Assembly (NCBI GenBank): GCA_023387295.1
Contig: JAEWIG010000147.1
Span: 1-11,365, forward strand
DNA from: Bacillota bacterium
Lineage (GTDB): Bacteria; Bacillota; Bacilli; Bacillales; Cytobacillaceae
Length of the DNA: 11,365 bases
Reading direction: 5' to 3'
The notes under the pieces were generated by a model that worked only from the letters and a program-made list of their open reading frames with translations, made no database searches and was not told the DNA's origin. Positions within the stretch are counted from its first letter, which is position 1. Every line of letters begins with the position of its first letter. Position numbers and translations under genes: made by a program. Shown in pieces: positions 1 through 7,570 of the stretch.

Positions 1-1
1 G

Positions 2-775
2 GCTTTTCGTGATCCAGATGTAAAAGGAATTCTTACAGTACTCGGCGGATATAATGCAAATCAGCTTTTAAAATACATAGACTATGACTTAATTAAAGCG
101 AATCCGAAGGTGTTTTGTGGGTATAGTGATATAACGGCTTTATGTGCAGCGATCTATTCAAAAACTGGTTTAATTACATACTCTGGTCCACATTTTTCCA
201 CATTTGGTGTTAAATACGGGCTAGAATACACACTAAATTCTTTTATTGAAGCCATAACAAATGATGCCCCATATGAAGTTGAGCCTTCTTCCTTTTGGAG
301 TGATGATCCATGGTATCTTGACCAAGAAGATCGGACATTCCTTGATCAAGACAAATACTTAGTATTGCAAGAAGGTGAAGCTAATGGTGTTCTAATCGGC
401 GGAAATTTATGTACGCTTAATTTATTGCAAGGAACAGAGTATATGCCTTCGCTTAAAAATGCCATTCTTTTTATCGAGGATGATGAAGAATCACATGCTC
501 TTACTTTTGACCGTGATCTGCAATCATTACTTCATCTTCCAGATGCGAAAGATATCAAAGCTTTATTAATTGGCAGATTTCAAAAGGATTCACACATAAC
601 TGAAGAGGCACTTAGAAAGATTATCGCTACAAAAGAAGAACTGAAGGATATCCCGATCATTGCAAATGTTAATTTCGGTCATGTTCAGCCATTTGCAACC
701 ATACCTGTCGGTGCCTACGCAATGATTACAGCCTCAGAAAAGCATACAGAGATCATTATTGAACAGAAAATATAG
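2..775 (+). CDS. S66 family serine carboxypeptidase (LD-carboxypeptidase/MccF-like), 5'-truncated
   Basis: The reading frame is open from the first bases of the window, so the N-terminus (roughly 80 residues by family length) is missing; 257 residues are visible. Family members cleave an L,D- or amide bond at the C-terminus of small peptides: muropeptide tetrapeptides (LdcA), or microcin C-type adducts (MccF). Seen here: the nucleophile elbow GYSDIT with Ser at fragment residue 42, a GGNLCTLN segment, FIEDDEE with the likely catalytic Glu about 117 residues after the Ser, and NVNFGHVQPF with the likely catalytic His 68 residues further on. The Ser-to-His distance (185) is close to that I recall for MccF (187). 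No signal peptide can be judged without the N-terminus. A GTG at 110 is an internal Val codon, not the start. A terminator follows directly, so this gene is not part of the lysine operon. Whether it recycles peptidoglycan or detoxifies a peptide-nucleotide cannot be told from sequence. Confidence 0.9.
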   Translation, partial: AFRDPDVKGILTVLGGYNANQLLKYIDYDLIKANPKVFCGYSDITALCAAIYSKTGLITYSGPHFSTFGVKYGLEYTLNSFIEAITNDAPYEVEPSSFWSDDPWYLDQEDRTFLDQDKYLVLQEGEANGVLIGGNLCTLNLLQGTEYMPSLKNAILFIEDDEESHALTFDRDLQSLLHLPDAKDIKALLIGRFQKDSHITEEALRKIIATKEELKDIPIIANVNFGHVQPFATIPVGAYAMITASEKHTEIIIEQKI

Positions 776-797
776 ATAATAGCTTGAAAATTCGAAG

Positions 798-821
798 ACA
801 GCCAATTATGGCTGTTTTTTT
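798..821 (+). terminator. Rho-independent terminator of the carboxypeptidase gene
   Basis: A 6-bp stem ACAGCC/GGCTGT with loop AATTAT is followed by a run of T (814–821), 22 nt after the stop codon. The stem is short but the T-tract is uninterrupted. Confidence 0.85.
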
Positions 822-841
822 AAAACCTAGTTAAAGAACAA

Positions 842-874
842 TGTTGATTTTGGCACCTGGAGCGGAAATCAACA
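842..874 (+). repeat. Inverted repeat resembling a dispersed Bacillaceae intergenic repeat
   Basis: Perfect 9-bp inverted arms TGTTGATTT (842–850) and AAATCAACA (866–874) enclose a 15-nt spacer. The right half, CTGGAGCGGAAATCAACA, resembles the end of a short GC-richer element that I recall as scattered between genes in many Bacillus-related genomes; the usual GC-rich middle seems to be missing here, so this may be a truncated copy. It has no T-tail and is not a terminator. The family assignment is from memory and needs a genome-wide search. Confidence 0.5.
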
Positions 875-925
875 GCCTCGTTTAACAGAGCCTTTCTATA
901 AAGAATTTCTTTGAGTTTGTTTGTA

Positions 926-955
926 CTATCAAAATAATCAGAATAGTGATATAAT
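926..955 (+). promoter_or_regulatory. Possible sigma-A promoter (extended -10) upstream of yodT
   Basis: TGA followed by a perfect TATAAT (950–955) forms an extended -10 (TG at 947–948). No good -35 lies at 16–18 bp, which an extended -10 can tolerate. Transcription would start near 962, giving a leader of about 118 nt before yodT. It is the best vegetative-type promoter in the 304-bp gap 776–1079, but AT-rich DNA yields such matches by chance. Confidence 0.4.
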
Positions 956-966
956 TTTTGTGTAAT

Positions 967-983
967 TGGGCAAGAAGCTTGAA
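967..983 (+). promoter_or_regulatory. Degenerate sigma-54-like site upstream of yodT (weak candidate)
   Basis: TGGGCAA, five bases, TTGAA: the -24 GG is followed at the correct 10-bp distance by GA instead of the near-invariant -12 GC, and 9 of 12 consensus positions match. It is considered because kamA downstream has a perfect sigma-54 promoter and the regulator lies in the operon. The damaged -12 element makes it doubtful. Confidence 0.2.
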
Positions 984-1009
984 TTTCATAGGGTTTTTTT
1001 CAGATTCAA

Positions 1010-1033
1010 ATCAAGGCGAAAATACGCTTTGAT
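1010..1033 (+). promoter_or_regulatory. Nine-bp hairpin/dyad in the yodT leader
   Basis: ATCAAGGCG (1010–1018) pairs with CGCTTTGAT (1025–1033) around a 6-nt loop, with one G·U pair. It lies 46 nt before the yodT start and has no T-run after it, so it is not an intrinsic terminator. As DNA it could be an operator; as RNA, a leader structure or protein-binding hairpin. A weak sigma-E-like -10 (CATATGTT, 1044–1051) follows but has no properly spaced -35. Confidence 0.45.
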
Positions 1034-1079
1034 AAATTTGTTTCATATGTTGTAGCTTCAGCTTGGATGGAGGGAGTTT

Positions 1080-2435
1080 ATGAATCAGACGAATTTAATT
1101 AAACCAATATTGGATGCAGCATATCCAGTAATTGATTATGGCAAAGGGGTCTTTTTATATGATAAGGAAGGGAAGGAATATTTAGACGCTTCATCCGGTG
1201 CAATCACAGCGAATATCGGCCATGGTGTGGCTGAAATTATCGATGCAATGCATGAGCAAGCTAAAAGAGTATCATTCGTTTATCGATCGCAATTTACGAG
1301 TGACGCTGCAGAAAAATTGGCAAAGAAAATCTCTGATTTAACAACTGGAGACTTAAACTGGTCCTTCTTTGTGAACAGTGGCTCGGAAGCGACAGAAACA
1401 GCGATGAAAATTGCCATTCAATATTGGCAGGAGAAAGGTGTACAAACAAAGTCTAAAGTTTTATCTAGATGGATGAGCTACCATGGAATAACCTTAGGAG
1501 CATTATCCATGTCTGGTCATACAGGAAGAAGAGCGAGATTTATTCCGTTGCTAGAAGATTTTCCAGTCATCCATCCTCCATACTGCTATCGATGTCCGTA
1601 TAATCGGGAGCCAACAGATTGTGATTATCTATGTGCTCAAGAGCTTGATACTGTTATAAAACGAATTGGTGCAGAGCAGATTGCTGCTTTCATTGCTGAA
1701 CCTATTATTGGAGCTGCTGGCGGAGCGATTACTCCTCCTAAGGATTATTATAAAGTTATTAAAGACATATGTGAGAGAAATAATATATTATTTATCGCTG
1801 ATGAAGTCATGACCGGCTTCGGACGGACTGGTACGATGCTAGCTTGCGAACAATGGGGTATTGAGCCTGATATTGTTGCATTAGGGAAGGGGATGGGTGC
1901 TGGTTATGCTCCGATTGCCGCAGCGCTTGTTAGTGAAAAAGTGATGCAACCGATTATTATGGGTTCGAAAATAGTTATGAGTGGACACACTCTGAGTGCA
2001 AATCCACAATCATGTGCGGTATCATTAGCAGTTCTTGAATATTTAGAACGAAATAAAATAATCGATGATGTTAATCCAAAAAGCGATTATTTAATCCACC
2101 ATTTATCAAAACTTCAAGAGAAATTTCCGATTATAGGTGACATCCGTGGAAAAGGCCTTATGATTGGTATTGAATTTGTCGAAAATCAAGCTGATAAAAC
2201 ACCATTCCCTCGGACACTTCTACTTACACAAAAATTAATTCTACTAGCTCAGGAGAACGGACTTCTAATCTACCCTGCAGGCGCTGGTATTGATGGAGTA
2301 AACGGGGATGCAATCTTAATTGCCCCACCTCTTACTATCACATATTCAGAAATGGATGAATTAATTTACCGTTTTACACTAACATTGCAGCAGTTCTCAA
2401 ATAAATATTTTTCGCCAAGTAAAGAGGTGCAGTAA
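1080..2435 (+). CDS. yodT: Class III PLP-dependent aminotransferase YodT, putative N-acetyl-beta-lysine transaminase
   Basis: A 451-aa fold-type I, class III (omega/acetylornithine-type) aminotransferase. Visible residues: GSEA at 101–104 (phosphate binding), YHG at 134–136, the Asp that contacts the PLP pyridine nitrogen in DEVMTGFGRTG (D241), and the Schiff-base Lys in ALGKGMGAGY (K270). A cysteine-rich insertion at 169–185 (CxxC-x8-CxxxC) is present. The ATG is preceded by GGATGGAGGGAG at 1065–1076. First gene of the tight yodT-S-R-Q-P series, only 2 nt before yodS. Family membership is certain. Removal of the 3-amino group of N6-acetyl-beta-lysine, giving 6-acetamido-3-oxohexanoate, is inferred from the neighbouring kamA and yodP; annotation pipelines often name such proteins acetylornithine or generic aspartate aminotransferase. 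Confidence 0.93.
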   Translation: MNQTNLIKPILDAAYPVIDYGKGVFLYDKEGKEYLDASSGAITANIGHGVAEIIDAMHEQAKRVSFVYRSQFTSDAAEKLAKKISDLTTGDLNWSFFVNSGSEATETAMKIAIQYWQEKGVQTKSKVLSRWMSYHGITLGALSMSGHTGRRARFIPLLEDFPVIHPPYCYRCPYNREPTDCDYLCAQELDTVIKRIGAEQIAAFIAEPIIGAAGGAITPPKDYYKVIKDICERNNILFIADEVMTGFGRTGTMLACEQWGIEPDIVALGKGMGAGYAPIAAALVSEKVMQPIIMGSKIVMSGHTLSANPQSCAVSLAVLEYLERNKIIDDVNPKSDYLIHHLSKLQEKFPIIGDIRGKGLMIGIEFVENQADKTPFPRTLLLTQKLILLAQENGLLIYPAGAGIDGVNGDAILIAPPLTITYSEMDELIYRFTLTLQQFSNKYFSPSKEVQ

Positions 2436-2437
2436 AG

Positions 2438-3130
2438 ATGGATAATCGATTTGAGAAAATAATATCCATTGAAGGGGCAATGGACCATTTTTTTGATGGA
2501 ATGTCAATTTTATTTGGAGGGTTTGGGGGAATTGGTTCACCTCCTACATTAATTGATGGCATTCTTAAGAAAGGAATAAACGAGTTAACCTTAATTGGAA
2601 ATGATACAGGTTTTCCTCATATTGGAATTGGTAAGATTGTAAGCCAAGGTAGAGCTAGAAAAATTATTGCCTCACATATTGGTTCTAATCCTGTTGCAGG
2701 ACAATTAATGACAGAAGGAAAGCTCGAAGTTGAGTTTTCACCACAAGGAATTTTGGCAGAAAGAATTCGGGCGGGTGGAGTTGGTCTTCCAGGCATCCTG
2801 TCTGATATTGGCATTGATAATGAAATGGTATCAAGGGAGAAACAGAAATTATTTTCTGCTGGCAAGGAATATTTAATTGAAACGGCGCTAACAGCTGATG
2901 TTGCCATCGTCTATGCCAAAAAGGCAGATTCATTTGGTAATTTAATTTATGACAAAAGTGCGCGAAACACAAATCCACTTGTGGCTATGGCTGGAGATAT
3001 TACAATCGCTGAGGTTGAAGAAATTGTCCCACTCGGCTCGTTAAATCCAGACGAAATTATTACTTCCGGGGTATTTATTGATTATATCGTCCCTTCAAAA
3101 GGAGTGAATTGGAAATGGGCTTGGGAATAG
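2438..3130 (+). CDS. yodS: CoA-transferase class I, alpha subunit (YodS)
   Basis: A 230-aa alpha subunit of a 3-oxoacid/acetoacetate–butyrate type CoA-transferase, which moves CoA between carboxylic acids. The N-terminal part carries the glycine-rich signature of the family, LFGGFGGIGSPPTLIDGI near residues 25–42, and later the FSPQG and RAGGVGLPG segments typical of alpha subunits. The length is standard. The start follows yodT after 2 nt, with its ribosome site (AAAGAGG) inside the yodT 3' end, so translation is probably coupled. It overlaps the beta-subunit gene by 16 nt, as expected for an obligate heteromeric enzyme. The likely substrate is the 3-keto acid formed by YodT; this is inference from context, since the sequence shows only the general family. 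Confidence 0.93.
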   Translation: MDNRFEKIISIEGAMDHFFDGMSILFGGFGGIGSPPTLIDGILKKGINELTLIGNDTGFPHIGIGKIVSQGRARKIIASHIGSNPVAGQLMTEGKLEVEFSPQGILAERIRAGGVGLPGILSDIGIDNEMVSREKQKLFSAGKEYLIETALTADVAIVYAKKADSFGNLIYDKSARNTNPLVAMAGDITIAEVEEIVPLGSLNPDEIITSGVFIDYIVPSKGVNWKWAWE

Positions 3131-3777
3131 AAAATCGCAATCGAATTGCTAAACGGGCAGCTTCAGAAATAAAAAACGGTATGGTTGTTAATCTTGGTAT
3201 TGGAATTCCTTCTCTCGTTCCTAATCATTTAGCTCATGAGATGAATGTTATTTTTCATGCCGAAAACGGTATTACAGGGATGGGACCAAGTCCTAAAGCA
3301 GGAGAAGAAGACGAGAATTTATGTAATGCTGGAGGGTTTCCGGTCACAGTCATAGAAGGCGCTTCATACTGTGACAGTGCCATATCATTTGGAATGATTC
3401 GACGAGGAAAGGTAGATATTACGATTCTAGGATCGCTTGAAGTAAGTGAACAAGGTGATTTAGCCAATTGGATCGTACCCGGAAAAAAAGTTCCTGGAAT
3501 GGGTGGAGCAATGGAGCTTGCCCAAAAAGCAAAAAAAGTGATCGTTCTTATGAATCATGTTGATAAACGAGGGTATCCCAAAATTGTTAAAAGTTGCACT
3601 CTTCCCTTAACATCGGCAAAGTGTGTCGATTTAATTATTACAGAAATGGCTGTTTTTCAGGTCACTAATGATGGATTAATCCTTAATGAATTATTTCATC
3701 CATACTCGATTGATGATATTAAGCTGAACACTGGAGCGGAGTTTCGAATTAGTGATAGGCTTTTAGTCAATGAATAA
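3115..3777 (+). CDS. yodR: CoA-transferase class I, beta subunit (YodR)
   Basis: A 220-aa beta subunit carrying the catalytic glutamate in the HAENGITG motif (E50), which forms the glutamyl-CoA thioester in this family. The NLGIGIPSLVP segment near 26–36 and NAGGFPVT near 73–80 are also typical. I place the start at ATG 3115 rather than the in-frame TTG at 3109: the AAAGGAG site ends at 3104, giving 10 nt to ATG but only 4 to TTG. The gene overlaps the end of yodS by 16 nt in another frame. It should pair with YodS to make the CoA ester of 6-acetamido-3-oxohexanoate; the acyl-CoA donor is unknown. Generic annotation would be acetate or acetoacetate CoA-transferase beta subunit. Confidence 0.93.
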   Translation: MGLGIENRNRIAKRAASEIKNGMVVNLGIGIPSLVPNHLAHEMNVIFHAENGITGMGPSPKAGEEDENLCNAGGFPVTVIEGASYCDSAISFGMIRRGKVDITILGSLEVSEQGDLANWIVPGKKVPGMGGAMELAQKAKKVIVLMNHVDKRGYPKIVKSCTLPLTSAKCVDLIITEMAVFQVTNDGLILNELFHPYSIDDIKLNTGAEFRISDRLLVNE

Positions 3778-3867
3778 AATATTAGGCAATATCCTGAAGT
3801 GTATATGGACTTATTTGACTTCAATTTTCATCATAGTAGGAGGATGAGAGGGAAAAGGAGTGGGAGT

Positions 3868-5139
3868 ATGCAAATAGAACAAAGAATTCAAGAATGGTTA
3901 TATGAAAACCGAACGAAGGGTGTCCGCTTTCTTCAACAGCTCGTTCAAGAAGGTAGTACACGGGGAAATGAGAGCAGGGCACAGGCGATTATAATAGAAA
4001 AATGCCGTGAGCTCGGATTAGAATTGGATATTTGGGATATTGGTGAAGAAGAGCTGATAAACCACCCTGTTTTTTGCTCTGATCGAAAAGACTTTAAAGG
4101 TAATTCTAATGTAGTTGGTGTGCTAAAAGGCCATGGCAAAGGCAGGTCAATTATCCTTAACGGACATATCGATGTTGTTCCAGAGGGTGATCGCAATGAC
4201 TGGGAAGAAGAGCCATTTAGTGGAATAATCAAGGATGGGCGAATATATGGACGTGGAACAACCGATATGAAAGGTGGTTCAGTTTCTTTATTGCTCGCTA
4301 TTGAAGCAATAATTAATACCGGTATTTTCCTTAAGGGTGATGTAATATTTCAAAGTGTTATAGAAGAGGAAAGTGGGGGCGCAGGAACTTTAGCAGCTGT
4401 TTTGAGAGGGTATAAGGCAGATGGTGCCATTATACCAGAGCCGACGAATATGAAGCTTTTTCCTAAGCAACAAGGTTCAATGTGGTTCAGAATCACCGTT
4501 AAAGGTCGTTCTGCACATGGAGGAACGAGATACGAAGGGATAAATGCGATTGAAAAGGCAATGGGTATCATTCAAAGATTACAAGAATTAGAGACAATTC
4601 GAAATGAAAGAATTACAGATCCACTTTATGAACAGATTCCGATTCCAATTCCGATTAATATTGGCAAAATTTACAGTGGTGAATGGCCATCATCTGTCCC
4701 AGATATGGCCGTCATTGAAGGCAGGATTGGTGTTTCACCAGATGAGAGACTAGAAGATGCAAGGAAAGCACTAGAGGATTGTCTTTCTGAATTTGCACAA
4801 ACGGATGAATGGCTATGTTTGAATCCTCCAAAGGTGGAATGGTTCGGAGGACAATGGCTTCCTGGGAATTTAGAGATGACTCATCCGTTAATGGAGACAA
4901 TTTCAGCTGGTTTTCAGCAAGTCAAAGGGACAAAACCAATAATAGAAGCTTCACCATGGGGGACTGATGGCGGCATTCTTTCTAATGTTGGTCATACACC
5001 TGTTGTCATCTTCGGACCTGGTGTAACTGAGGTTGCTCATGATGCAAACGAATATATATCTATACAAGAAGTTTTTGATGCTGCAGAAATAATCGCGTAT
5101 TCTGTAATAAATTGGTGTGGAGTTCATTCCATTTCTTAA
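3868..5139 (+). CDS. yodQ: M20 family zinc deacetylase/peptidase YodQ (ArgE/DapE/ACY1 type)
   Basis: A 423-aa dimetal hydrolase. Metal and catalytic residues are visible: NGHIDVVPEGD (H100, D102), the bridging Asp in GRGTTDMKGG (D133), the general-base/metal Glu pair in IEEESGG (E167, E168), a Glu in PEPT (E191) and a late His in VAHDANEY (H391). The central dimerisation domain begins around FRITVKGRSAHGG. The start is set at ATG 3868 because AAAAGGAG at 3853–3860 lies 7 nt upstream; an in-frame ATG at 3799 has no such site and would add 23 unconserved-looking residues. The 90-nt gap after yodR has no terminator. In this pathway the logical job is removing the acetyl group that YodP put on, from 4-acetamidobutyrate or its CoA ester. 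That substrate is inference; family similarity alone would give acetylornithine deacetylase or succinyl-diaminopimelate desuccinylase. Confidence 0.92.
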   Translation: MQIEQRIQEWLYENRTKGVRFLQQLVQEGSTRGNESRAQAIIIEKCRELGLELDIWDIGEEELINHPVFCSDRKDFKGNSNVVGVLKGHGKGRSIILNGHIDVVPEGDRNDWEEEPFSGIIKDGRIYGRGTTDMKGGSVSLLLAIEAIINTGIFLKGDVIFQSVIEEESGGAGTLAAVLRGYKADGAIIPEPTNMKLFPKQQGSMWFRITVKGRSAHGGTRYEGINAIEKAMGIIQRLQELETIRNERITDPLYEQIPIPIPINIGKIYSGEWPSSVPDMAVIEGRIGVSPDERLEDARKALEDCLSEFAQTDEWLCLNPPKVEWFGGQWLPGNLEMTHPLMETISAGFQQVKGTKPIIEASPWGTDGGILSNVGHTPVVIFGPGVTEVAHDANEYISIQEVFDAAEIIAYSVINWCGVHSIS

Positions 5140-5163
5140 AGCTGCCATGAAAGGAGGGTGTAG

Positions 5164-6033
5164 ATGGTTGAACAAGCTAGTACAAAAATAATTAAACATG
5201 AAAATTATGTATTAGAAGTATGTTTCGACTTATTTAATAAACGTATACGAGTAGACGATTTATCTGGGGATGTTAGTGGAGCAATTAAGATGGCAGAAAA
5301 GATTGCTGTAGAAGAGAAAGCCGAAAAACTCATCATTAAAGCTCGAAAAGAGAACTATTCACACCTAGTAGAGAAGGGGTTTCTATGTGAGGCCATTATT
5401 GAACGTTATTTTCTTGGCTCAGATTTATATTTTTTTTGTAAGTATTACACTGTTGAAAGAAAGACAAGTAATCACTGGATGAATGAAGATGAAATCGTAA
5501 AGAATGTCCAAATCTTAAATCAAAATGTTCAACTTATTCATCCACCTAAAGAATATACCCTAAAAAAGCTTACAAAAGAAGACACCGAAAGCTTAGCATG
5601 CCTCTATGGAAAGGTGTTCCAAATTTATCCTACTCCACTAAATAAATCAGAATATATTATCGAGACAATGAATGATGGCACAATCTATTACGGGTTTTTG
5701 TATAAAAATGAGATTGTTAGTGCAGCCTCAGCCGAGGTAAACTCCTTCTATAAAAATGCAGAATTAACGGATTGTGCTACATTACAAGAGCATAGAAAGC
5801 ATGGACTAATGAAAATTTTATTGGAAGCGCTTGAAAAGGAGCTTAAATCTGATGGAGTCTTTTGTACCTACTCAATCGCAAGAGCGCTGTCGTTTGGTAT
5901 GAATGCTGCTTTACATCAATTAAATTATCAATATCGCGGAAGGCTTATGAATAATTGCTATATCTTTAATAAGCTTGAGGATATGAATGTATGGGTGAAG
6001 GATTTGTCGGTAAACCATCACCTGAATAAATAG
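5164..6033 (+). CDS. yodP: Beta-lysine N6-acetyltransferase YodP/AblB (GNAT family)
   Basis: A 289-aa protein transferring acetyl from acetyl-CoA to the terminal amine of L-beta-lysine, the partner of lysine aminomutase. Residues 1–125 form the N-terminal domain characteristic of AblB; 130–270 is the GNAT domain. The acetyl-CoA pyrophosphate loop reads RKHGLMKIL (211–219), a variant of Q/RxxGxG/A with Met at the last position. YSIARALSFGMNAALHQLNY (236–255) corresponds to the conserved C-terminal part of the fold. ATG follows GAAAGGAGGGTG with good spacing, 24 nt after yodQ. In methanogens AblA/AblB make the osmolyte N-acetyl-beta-lysine; here the adjoining aminotransferase, CoA-transferase and deacetylase point to breakdown instead. 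Identification rests on family features plus the kamA neighbourhood. Confidence 0.92.
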   Translation: MVEQASTKIIKHENYVLEVCFDLFNKRIRVDDLSGDVSGAIKMAEKIAVEEKAEKLIIKARKENYSHLVEKGFLCEAIIERYFLGSDLYFFCKYYTVERKTSNHWMNEDEIVKNVQILNQNVQLIHPPKEYTLKKLTKEDTESLACLYGKVFQIYPTPLNKSEYIIETMNDGTIYYGFLYKNEIVSAASAEVNSFYKNAELTDCATLQEHRKHGLMKILLEALEKELKSDGVFCTYSIARALSFGMNAALHQLNYQYRGRLMNNCYIFNKLEDMNVWVKDLSVNHHLNK

Positions 6034-6057
6034 CCGGCTAGACTATTAAGTGTAGCC
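6031..6057 (+). other. Palindrome/hairpin at the yodP–regulator junction
   Basis: TAGCCGGCTA (6031–6040) is a perfect 10-bp palindrome containing the yodP stop codon. GGCTA (6036–6040) can alternatively pair with TAGCC (6053–6057), extended by two pairs past a G/G mismatch. No T-run follows, so read-through into the regulator gene is likely. It could be an RNA processing or stability element; no function is shown. Confidence 0.3.
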
Positions 6058-6074
6058 TCAATACTCTTCTAATT

Positions 6075-6082
6075 AGGAGGAG
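6075..6082 (+). promoter_or_regulatory. Ribosome binding site pointing to a non-standard start of the regulator gene
   Basis: AGGAGGAG lies 8 nt (counted from AGGAGG) before an in-frame ATC at 6089. The nearest standard in-frame start, GTG 6104, is 23 nt away. An in-frame TAG at 6074–6076 overlaps the site, so no upstream start is possible. Confidence 0.75.
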
Positions 6083-6103
6083 ACTAAAATCGAAGAAATA
6101 CAT

Positions 6104-7489
6104 GTGAATTCTAGCGAAGTACTTTCAGCTATTTTACAAGGGATTGATGAGGGAATCCACGTAGTTGATATGAATGGAACGACCATTTATTATAATGAAA
6201 TTGCTGCTAAGCATGACGGCATGAGCGTTGAAGAAGTGCTGGGAAAGCCATTGTTAATAGCTTTTCCATCGTTAAGTGCTCATACTAGTACACTTTTTAA
6301 AGTAATAAAGACGAATAAGCCAATATATAATCGAACTCAAAGCTACGTGAATATGCATGGCAATAGGATAGAAACAATTAATACGACCCTTCCGATATTA
6401 GTTAATGGCAAAATAGCCGGTGCTGTGGAGATAGCAAAGGATTATTCACGTTTAAAGCTGTTATCGGAAAGATTACTTGATTTACAAGAGAGAATAAAGC
6501 AGTCATCGAAGAAAAATAAAAAGAATCCAAGCGGAATCCAATATACACTTGATAGCTTATTAACCGTCAGTCGTGAAATGGAGACAGTTAAAAATGAAGC
6601 AAAGAAACTAGCAAAATCAAATTCTTCCATCATCGTTTTCGGCGAAAGTGGCTGTGGAAAGGAATTATTCGTACAGGGGATTCATCATGCTTCATTACGA
6701 GTAAATAGTCCTTTTATTGCTCAAAATTGTGCGGCGATTCCTGAATCTCTGTTAGAAGGAATTCTCTTTGGAACTTCAAAAGGGAGCTATACAGGTGCAG
6801 TAGAAAGAGCCGGATTATTTGAACTGGCCGATGGGGGAACACTCTTTCTTGATGAAATCCATACGATGCCAATTGAGTTACAGGCCAAGTTGCTTCGTGT
6901 ATTAGAGGATGGTCATGTTAGAAGAATAGGAAGTACACAAAGCACGATTGTTGATGTCCGCATTGTTGCGGCCATGAATATACACCCACTAAAAGCGTTA
7001 GAGGATCGACTGATTAGAGAAGATTTATTCTATCGATTAAATGTATTGACGTTTAGACTTCTTCCTTTAAGAGAAAGAAAGGAAGATATTAATTATTTAA
7101 CAGATCATTTTATCAAGCTGTACAATCATGCCTTGAATCGAAAAATAGCTGGAGCAAATGAAAAGGTTTTGACATTTTTCAAATTGTATCACTGGCCAGG
7201 GAATGTAAGGGAACTAAAGCATACGATTGAATATATGATGAATGTTTGCGAGGAAGAATATCTTACTGAAAAAGAGTTACCAGTCATGCTCAAGCATCAC
7301 TTTTCAAAAGCAAAAGCACAAAAGGTTGTTAAATCACTATCTTTGAGAGAGAGTTTGCACAAAATTGAGAAGAAACTTATTGCGGAAGCACTAGAACAAA
7401 CAGAGGGGAACATTATGCAAGCTGCGAAGCTTCTCGATATTCCGCGACAAACATTACAATATAAACTACAAAAGCTAGACAATGAATAA
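6104..7489 (+). CDS. kamR: Sigma-54-dependent transcriptional activator KamR (PAS–AAA+–Fis)
   Basis: Bacterial enhancer-binding protein, 461 aa from GTG 6104. A PAS sensor domain spans about 1–115 ([16 protein letters not shown]), followed by a basic linker (about 120–142). The AAA+ domain (about 150–385) has Walker A GESGCGKE (180–187), the sigma-54 contact loop as GSYTGA (227–232) instead of GAFTGA, Walker [11 protein letters not shown] with D250/E251, and the [12 protein letters not shown] arginine-finger region. A Fis-type helix-turn-helix lies at about 415–459 ([27 protein letters not shown] pattern). The start is uncertain: the ribosome site fits ATC 6089, which would add IEEIH ahead of the GTG. 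The perfect -24/-12 promoter before kamA is the obvious target. A sigma-54 activator called KamR is known in the B. thuringiensis kam locus; the PAS ligand is not visible here, and lysine or a derivative is a guess. RocR-like is the alternative name. Confidence 0.9.
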   Translation: MNSSEVLSAILQGIDEGIHVVDMNGTTIYYNEIAAKHDGMSVEEVLGKPLLIAFPSLSAHTSTLFKVIKTNKPIYNRTQSYVNMHGNRIETINTTLPILVNGKIAGAVEIAKDYSRLKLLSERLLDLQERIKQSSKKNKKNPSGIQYTLDSLLTVSREMETVKNEAKKLAKSNSSIIVFGESGCGKELFVQGIHHASLRVNSPFIAQNCAAIPESLLEGILFGTSKGSYTGAVERAGLFELADGGTLFLDEIHTMPIELQAKLLRVLEDGHVRRIGSTQSTIVDVRIVAAMNIHPLKALEDRLIREDLFYRLNVLTFRLLPLRERKEDINYLTDHFIKLYNHALNRKIAGANEKVLTFFKLYHWPGNVRELKHTIEYMMNVCEEEYLTEKELPVMLKHHFSKAKAQKVVKSLSLRESLHKIEKKLIAEALEQTEGNIMQAAKLLDIPRQTLQYKLQKLDNE

Positions 7490-7529
7490 AAAAATGGACC
7501 AAAAAGTGTCTACACTGGTCCATTTTTTT
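7488..7529 (+). terminator. Strong hairpin terminator after kamR
   Basis: A 14-bp stem: seven A plus TGGACCA (7488–7501) pairs with TGGTCCA plus seven T (7516–7529). Inside the loop, GTGT (7506–7509) also pairs with ACAC (7512–7515) past an AAAA bulge. It begins inside the stop codon, ends in a T-run, and the A-tract makes it potentially bidirectional. It insulates kamA from the upstream operon. Confidence 0.93.
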
Positions 7530-7570
7530 GTGCCCATTTTTCAGCATGTGGTTGCTAAGTATTGGGCACA
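7529..7570 (+). promoter_or_regulatory. Inverted repeat TGTGCCCA–N26–TGGGCACA in the kamA upstream region
   Basis: Perfect 8-bp arms at 7529–7536 and 7563–7570, directly after the terminator and centred about 255 bp before the expected kamA transcription start. The arms are GC-richer than the surrounding DNA. It could be a distal activator site or an RNA hairpin on read-through transcripts. Confidence 0.35.

Noticed and set aside
850..866. TTGGCAC that looks like a sigma-54 -24 element upstream of yodT
   Set aside because: At the required distance there is GG, not GC; the GC present is 2 bp too close. The heptamer lies inside the inverted repeat and probably belongs to it.
1022..1051. Sigma-E promoter for yodT (ATA at 1022 and CATATGTT at 1044)
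   Set aside because: The -10 fits but the -35 is poor and the spacer is about 17 bp from the heptamer, too long; kept only as a remark.
3109..3114. TTG start for yodR
   Set aside because: Only 4 nt from the AAAGGAG site; ATG 3115 is better spaced and is the stronger codon.
3799..3867. Longer yodQ starting at ATG 3799
   Set aside because: No ribosome site there, the extra residues (rich in H, R, F) do not resemble an M20 N-terminus, and ATG 3868 has AAAAGGAG 7 nt upstream.
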